A stretch of 44,713 nucleotides of DNA, taken from the NCBI GenBank assembly GCA_910586765.1, contig CAJUJJ010000021.1, forward strand, positions 1-44,713, read 5' to 3'. This DNA is from an uncultured Clostridia bacterium (lineage in GTDB: Bacteria; Bacillota; Clostridia; Lachnospirales; Anaerotignaceae). The notes under the pieces are model-generated. The model searched no databases and had not been told where the DNA came from. It worked only from the letters and a program-made list of their open reading frames with translations. This document shows, one piece after another, positions 41,603 to 44,713 of the stretch (within the stretch, counting starts at the first letter, position 1; each line of letters opens with the position of its first letter). The translations under genes were made by a program, and so were the position numbers.

Positions 41603-41827
41603 ATGGATATACCATTTGATACACAAAAGGAAGGGCTCAAAAAGCTGGAGGATATGGTAAAAGAAAGAGAAAAAGCAAAAGGTAGCAGATTGTATCAAGT
41701 TTGGCAAAAAGATTGTAACAGATTTGCAAATAAGTTATTGCAGTCTGGTGCAAATGAAAAAGATATTGCTACTGTTATGAGTTGGACAGGCAAAGGAGAA
41801 TGTTATTGTGGAATAGTATGGCATTGA
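41603..41827 (+). CDS. small prophage protein, unknown function
   Basis: A 74-residue protein with a Lys/Glu-rich helical first half (FDTQKEGLKKLEDMVKERE), then RLYQVWQKDCNRFANKLLQS and a Cys-containing end (GKGECYCGIVWH). I do not recognise a family. The AAGGACAAAAAG ribosome site is weak. It begins one base after the previous stop and appears translationally coupled to it. Confidence 0.6.
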   Translation: MDIPFDTQKEGLKKLEDMVKEREKAKGSRLYQVWQKDCNRFANKLLQSGANEKDIATVMSWTGKGECYCGIVWH

Positions 41828-41872
41828 TGTAAGAGGAATACCTTCTGAAAAAGGGATATTTTTACATAATAA

Positions 41873-41890
41873 TACGAACATATATTCGTA
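41873..41890. promoter_or_regulatory. palindrome resembling a Gram-positive LexA (SOS) box
   Basis: TACGAACATATATTCGTA has perfect six-base arms TACGAA/TTCGTA. Its core CGAAC-N4-ATTCG differs by one base from the LexA/DinR box CGAAC-N4-GTTCG. It stands in the 131-base gap before the gene at 41959. Confidence 0.45.
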
Positions 41891-41912
41891 AATATAGTAC
41901 AGAAAAGAAACA

Positions 41913-41932
41913 GTATCCAAGCGGTGTAACAA
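41913..41932 (+). repeat. dispersed 20-base repeat, copy 3
   Basis: GTATCCAAGCGGTGTAACAA; 16 of 20 positions match copy 1. It precedes the ribosome site of the gene at 41959. Confidence 0.6.
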
Positions 41933-41958
41933 AAATAAAAGTGAAAGGTAGAAATAAT

Positions 41959-42474
41959 ATGTCGGAATTAAGAAACATTGTAATATCAATAATTGGATTT
42001 ACAAAAGGAAGAGCTTCAAAAGTAGTTTTTTATAAAAGAAATAAACGATGGTCTTGCTATATTTTTGAATTACAATGTGATAATAGCATTGATGTAGAAA
42101 TCAAACAATCTTTAGAGGATATAAAAAAGTATGACCCAAAAGCAATCATAGTAGATAGTGTAGATTTAATAAAACCAGATAGTGATGGTTTTGTATGGAT
42201 AGATGAGATAGTAGATAACATACTGTTTTTATATAGTAAGGGACAAGCAAATATTAGTGAGTTTTTAGAAAAATATGCAGAAAAAAATAGTAATATTGAA
42301 CAGCAAAATGTTATGACAACGCAAGAAATAGTAAAAATAATGGAAAAACAATTAAAAAAGTTAGCAAATTGGGAAATTTCTGAAACTTCTAACGGTACTA
42401 GTATATCGGCTGAAATGCTAGAAATAGCAAAGTTTTTAATAGAGGTAAAAAAACAAGGGTTAGGTTGTGAGTGA
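41959..42474 (+). CDS. prophage protein of unknown function
   Basis: A 171-residue soluble protein. The first 70 residues look like a mixed alpha/beta fold (ELRNIVISIIGFTKGRASKV, YDPKAIIVDSVDLIKP), with a helical C-terminal half containing TTQEIVKIMEKQLKKLANWE. No family is recognised. I use ATG 41959 after AAAGGTAG; the in-frame GTG at 41941 lies inside that ribosome site. Its stop overlaps the next gene. Confidence 0.62.
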   Translation: MSELRNIVISIIGFTKGRASKVVFYKRNKRWSCYIFELQCDNSIDVEIKQSLEDIKKYDPKAIIVDSVDLIKPDSDGFVWIDEIVDNILFLYSKGQANISEFLEKYAEKNSNIEQQNVMTTQEIVKIMEKQLKKLANWEISETSNGTSISAEMLEIAKFLIEVKKQGLGCE

Positions 42475-42754
42475 CAATATGGCAGAAAGCGACTTAAAAA
42501 ACCAAGCCATCAAAATGGGCTTGCAAGTTGGTAGCAATATAAAGATAGAACGTATCAAGAAACTACGAGGGACTGTTGTAAAAGTTATGCTTACAGGAAA
42601 AATAATTGCATTATATCCTTATGTATTTATAGCAGAAATGAAGTGTAAAAGAGGTAAAGTCAAAGAAAGCTTCCAATATGGACAAGTAGTGTTGACAAAA
42701 AAGGTGAGATTGTGCAAGGCAAAAGACCAACAAAGAAACAAAAACTGTTTCTAA
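42467..42754 (+). CDS. prophage protein, likely small beta-rich domain
   Basis: A 95-residue protein starting at GTG 42467, which overlaps the preceding gene by eight bases (an in-frame ATG at 42479 is the alternative). The centre, GLQVGSNIKIERIKKLRGTV then GKIIALYPYVFIAEMKCKRG and SFQYGQVVLTKK, has the alternating strands of a small SH3-like or ribbon domain, common among phage early proteins that modulate DNA metabolism. Function unknown. Confidence 0.6.
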   Translation: MSDNMAESDLKNQAIKMGLQVGSNIKIERIKKLRGTVVKVMLTGKIIALYPYVFIAEMKCKRGKVKESFQYGQVVLTKKVRLCKAKDQQRNKNCF

Positions 42755-42864
42755 AAAGCAAAAATCTGAATAATGAGAATTGGCTTGTGTGTAAAGATAC
42801 ATTACAGGAAATGGTGATAAAGCATAGATATTCAGACAAGTACAGAACAATTAGAAAGGGATAA
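42712..42864 (+). CDS. DUF6906-like small phage protein
   Basis: A 50-residue frame beginning at GTG 42712 after AAAGGTGAG, overlapping the previous gene in another frame. The sequence QGKRPTKKQKLFLKSKNLN, ENWLVCKDT and a final YRTIRKG follows the pattern of the short phage proteins grouped as DUF6906 (GKRPTRKQK..., GLNPENWLV...). The function of that family is unknown. It ends five bases before the next start. Confidence 0.75.
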   Translation: MQGKRPTKKQKLFLKSKNLNNENWLVCKDTLQEMVIKHRYSDKYRTIRKG

Positions 42865-42868
42865 CATT

Positions 42869-43096
42869 ATGCAAATAAGTCAAATAATTGTTGGAATTTT
42901 GGTAGTGGTTATGATAGCAGTTGCGATATATTTTACAATATTTGTAAAATGTGAAATAGAAACAGCAAAAGATGTAAATACAATACTATTATTTCTTTTT
43001 ACATTGTGTTCTACTCCTATTCTTATCATTTGGTTTGTATATTATGCGTGTAGTGTAATAATAAAAGTAATTGGTTACAGAATGAAAAAGAGGTGA
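42869..43096 (+). CDS. small two-helix membrane protein
   Basis: A 75-residue protein with two hydrophobic helices (about residues 4-26 and 40-67) separated by a short charged loop (VKCEIETAKDVN) and a basic end. GAAAGGG (42854-42860) precedes the ATG. Unknown function; small membrane proteins of this sort are frequent in phage early regions. Confidence 0.62.
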   Translation: MQISQIIVGILVVVMIAVAIYFTIFVKCEIETAKDVNTILLFLFTLCSTPILIIWFVYYACSVIIKVIGYRMKKR

Positions 43097-43100
43097 AAAG

Positions 43101-43463
43101 ATGAACAAAGAGTTAAAAAATGATATTAAAATATTAAAAAATTCCTTTTCAAAATATCAGAAAATAAGAAAAGTAATAGAAAAAAGTGGTACTCTCATTA
43201 CTTCACTATCAAAATATTATAATTATATATTTAGTGATGAAGAATGTAATGAAGAATACTATAGAGATGACTATGACAATATTTTTGATGTAGATATTTT
43301 TGAATCAAATGTAATAGAGCGAACAGCAGAATTATTAATTGTACTTCATGCTTTAATGCTTGATATGGATAGTAAAGAAAGAGTACGTAATGCTATGAAA
43401 AGAATAGCAAGAGAACAAGTGAAAGCAATTCAGCTTGAAAAGGACAGAATCAGAGGGAGGTAA
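43101..43463 (+). CDS. prophage helical protein of unknown function
   Basis: A 120-residue, mostly helical protein with an acidic, Tyr-rich middle (YYNYIFSDEECNEEYYRDDY) and a basic C-terminal helix (RVRNAMKRIAREQVKAIQLE). No family is recognised. AAGAGGTG precedes the ATG, four bases after the previous stop. Its stop is four bases before the antirepressor start, so the two are closely coupled. Confidence 0.65.
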   Translation: MNKELKNDIKILKNSFSKYQKIRKVIEKSGTLITSLSKYYNYIFSDEECNEEYYRDDYDNIFDVDIFESNVIERTAELLIVLHALMLDMDSKERVRNAMKRIAREQVKAIQLEKDRIRGR

Positions 43464-43467
43464 TCAG

Positions 43468-44271
43468 ATGAATGAGTTAACAATACTACAAAAGCAACAG
43501 ATACTTGGAAAACAATTGACATTGTATGGAGATATAGACAATCCATTATTTTTAGCAAAAGAAGTTGCAGAATGGATTGAACACAGCGATGTTTCAACAA
43601 TGATACGCAATATAGATGACGATGAGAAGCTGACCCAAACATTGTTTGTATCAGGTCAAAATAGAGAAATGTGGTTTTTAACAGAAGATGGAGTATATGA
43701 AGTTTTAATGCAAAGCAGAAAAACGATTGCGAAACAATTTAAAAAAGAAGTAAAGGCTGTTTTAAAATCCATTAGAAAACATGGTATTTATGCGACGGAT
43801 AATGTAGTTAATGCAATACTTGAAAATCCAGATTTTGGTATACAGTTGCTTTCGCAATTAAAACAGGAAAGAGCAGAAAAAGAAAAACTAAAAACAGAAA
43901 ATTTACAACAAAAGCAAATAATTGGAGAATTAAAGCCAAAAGCAGATTATACAGATACTATATTAAGAAGTAAAAAACTTGTGACAATTACGCAAATTGC
44001 TAAAGACTATGGTATGAGTGGCACAGAGATGAATAAATTATTACATACGTTAGAGGTGCAGTACAAACAAGGAAATCAGTGGCTGTTATACAAGAAATAT
44101 CATAATAAAGGTTATGTACATTCTGAAACATTTACATTTAAACGTTCTAATGGCAAAGAAGATGTAGAGATGGTAACAAAGTGGACACAAAAAGGAAGAT
44201 TGTTTTTGTATAACTTACTAAAAGAAGAAGAAATTTTACCATTGATAGAACAAGAAGAGAAAATAGCGTAA
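43468..44271 (+). CDS. phage antirepressor, BRO-N plus KilAC-type
   Basis: A 267-residue protein with an N-terminal BRO-N domain (about residues 12-105; KEVAEWIEHSDVSTMIRNID, GVYEVLMQSRKTIAKQFKKE and VLKSIRKHG) and a C-terminal KilAC/ANT domain (about 155-255; LVTITQIAKDYGMSGTEMNK, LHTLEVQYKQGNQWLLYKKY). Such antirepressors bind and inactivate lysogeny repressors or cellular targets at induction. I use ATG 43468 after GGGAGG. It sits between the two repressor switches and could act on either. Confidence 0.92.
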   Translation: MNELTILQKQQILGKQLTLYGDIDNPLFLAKEVAEWIEHSDVSTMIRNIDDDEKLTQTLFVSGQNREMWFLTEDGVYEVLMQSRKTIAKQFKKEVKAVLKSIRKHGIYATDNVVNAILENPDFGIQLLSQLKQERAEKEKLKTENLQQKQIIGELKPKADYTDTILRSKKLVTITQIAKDYGMSGTEMNKLLHTLEVQYKQGNQWLLYKKYHNKGYVHSETFTFKRSNGKEDVEMVTKWTQKGRLFLYNLLKEEEILPLIEQEEKIA

Positions 44272-44294
44272 AAAAAGGCTGTCAAATGACAGCC
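44271..44294 (-). terminator. terminator of the second repressor gene
   Basis: GGCTGTCA (44277-44284) and TGACAGCC (44287-44294) form a perfect eight-base stem; on the minus strand it is followed by six T (complement of 44271-44276). It therefore stops the leftward repressor gene, not the antirepressor. Confidence 0.85.
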
Positions 44295-44300
44295 AGAAAG

Positions 44301-44534
44301 TTAAGACTTGTGAGAGTTAGGATTGTCTGTACGACCTAGTAAGTAATCAACTGAAACATCAAGATAGTCGGCTATACGAGAAAGTTTATCACATGATGGA
44401 TATGACTTTTTATGTTCTAAATCATATATAAAACCTTTATTAATATTACATTTGTCTAATAACTGCTTTATTGTTGTATTTTTATTTTTGGCTGAATTTT
44501 TAATAATATTAGATATTTCGCTAGGATTATACAT
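44301..44534 (-). CDS. XRE-family repressor of a second switch
   Basis: A 77-residue helix-turn-helix protein: NPSEISNIIKNSAKNKNTTI, KQLLDKCNINKGFIYDLEHK and LSRIADYLDVSVDYLLGRTD. It is related to the repressor at 38540 (both begin MYN and share ADYLD.SVD.LLGRTD), but lacks its C-terminal extension. It is divergent from the next rightward gene across two ACTGA-N4-TCAGT operators. The start follows AGGAGGGG. It may regulate the next operon, or be the repressor of a neighbouring or nested element. Confidence 0.88.
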   Translation of the reverse strand: MYNPSEISNIIKNSAKNKNTTIKQLLDKCNINKGFIYDLEHKKSYPSCDKLSRIADYLDVSVDYLLGRTDNPNSHKS

Positions 44535-44571
44535 AAATATCCCCTCCTAATTTGTTAATTTTTAACAAAAT

Positions 44572-44585
44572 ACTGAAATTTCAGT
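44572..44585. promoter_or_regulatory. operator 1 of the second switch
   Basis: ACTGAAATTTCAGT is a perfect 14-base palindrome (ACTGA-N4-TCAGT). An imperfect third site, TCAGTG-AAAA-CACTTGA, lies between it and operator 2. Confidence 0.78.
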
Positions 44586-44593
44586 GAAAACAC

Positions 44594-44622
44594 TTGAAAT
44601 ACTGAAAAATCAGTATTATAAT
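44594..44622 (+). promoter_or_regulatory. rightward promoter with operator 2 in its spacer
   Basis: TTGAAA (44594-44599), 17 bases, TATAAT (44617-44622). The spacer holds AATACTGA (44598-44605), four A, TCAGTATT (44610-44617), again ACTGA-N4-TCAGT. This repeats the architecture of the first switch with an unrelated operator sequence. Confidence 0.82.
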
Positions 44623-44710
44623 ATAATCAAGTTAAGAAATTAACTTACATTATATCACAAAAGGAGGGACAAAACAAACTCATTACAAAACCAGAAAGGA
44701 GGCAAAGGCA

Positions 44711-44713
44711 ATG
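44711..44713 (+). CDS. start codon of the next rightward gene (cut by the window end)
   Basis: The window ends in ATG, eight bases after AAAGGAGG (44695-44702) and downstream of the promoter at 44594. A gene clearly starts here; its product is not visible. Confidence 0.75.

Larger units (their letters stand above)
33660..44713. mobile_element. prophage-like integrated element, left part
   Basis: From the integrase terminator to the window end the gene content is typical of a temperate phage: tyrosine integrase, leftward accessory genes, C1-like repressor, divergent early genes, BRO/KilAC antirepressor, a second repressor switch and a DUF6906 protein. Host-type genes stop at fruR. The left boundary is placed between 33641 and 33667 by gene content only; the attachment core cannot be identified because the right end is not in the window. 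Structural genes are not present here, so a phage-like ICE or defective element remains possible. Confidence 0.75.

Noticed and set aside
1..44713. CRISPR arrays, tRNA and rRNA genes
   Set aside because: I saw no regularly spaced direct repeats of 25-40 bases, no tRNA-like cloverleaf segments with a GTTCGA T-loop, and no rRNA-like conserved stretches.

Overview
The window is AT-rich, densely coded DNA from a spore-forming, Gram-positive anaerobe of the class Clostridia. The evidence is a complete spoIIIAA-AH sporulation operon, strong AGGAGG-type ribosome binding sites, sigma-A promoters with 17-base spacers, a CIRCE heat-shock operator, a ZTP riboswitch and a FruR-type fructose operon. A Lachnospirales-like host is my guess; there is no rRNA here to settle it.

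Layout. (1) 169-5252: spoIIIA operon, probably led by a sigma-E promoter and closed by a strong hairpin terminator. (2) 5564-11347: TetR repressor, lipoprotein adaptor, RND permease and a DUF1349 protein. Identical 14-base palindromes lie before the regulator and before the adaptor. (3) 11532-14913: orphan sugar-binding lipoprotein, chemoreceptor and low-molecular-weight tyrosine phosphatase in one run. (4) 15097-19216: an unrecognised membrane protein with ENRxR repeats, a coiled-coil lipoprotein, a triple-PepSY secreted protein and an RpiR regulator. (5) 19406-22697: CIRCE/promoter, a nine-codon mini-ORF, an Imm42-like immunity protein and clpB. (6) 22727-29621: ZTP riboswitch-purH, mutY-NUDIX, GNAT, DUF2156 and a cation diffusion facilitator. 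(7) 29662-33339: fruR-fruK-fruA on the minus strand with its promoter and operator.

(8) From about 33660 to the window end is the left part of an integrated prophage-like element; its right end is outside the window. It starts with a tyrosine integrase. A leftward block follows: zinc-ribbon/PH protein, DUF4041-GIY-YIG protein, two toxin-antitoxin modules and a C1-like repressor. Rightward of the repressor lies an early-gene region of small proteins ending in a BRO/KilAC antirepressor. A second, separate repressor switch with its own palindromic operators closes the window. The last three bases are the start codon of the next rightward gene.

Most unusual points: both toxin genes of the two adjacent TA modules carry lesions (an in-frame stop in the PIN toxin; AUA where the HigB/RelE start should be), while both antitoxins look intact. 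A 71-base leader, ribosome binding site included, is duplicated on either side of a roughly 1-kb two-gene cassette inside the lysogeny switch. An Imm42-like protein sits between a CIRCE-controlled promoter and clpB. A 20-base sequence is dispersed three times through the early region. Several genes were found by translating stretches by eye: the DUF6906-like protein at 42712, the full PIN reading frame, the full HigB reading frame and a possible 54-residue protein at 5302-5466.
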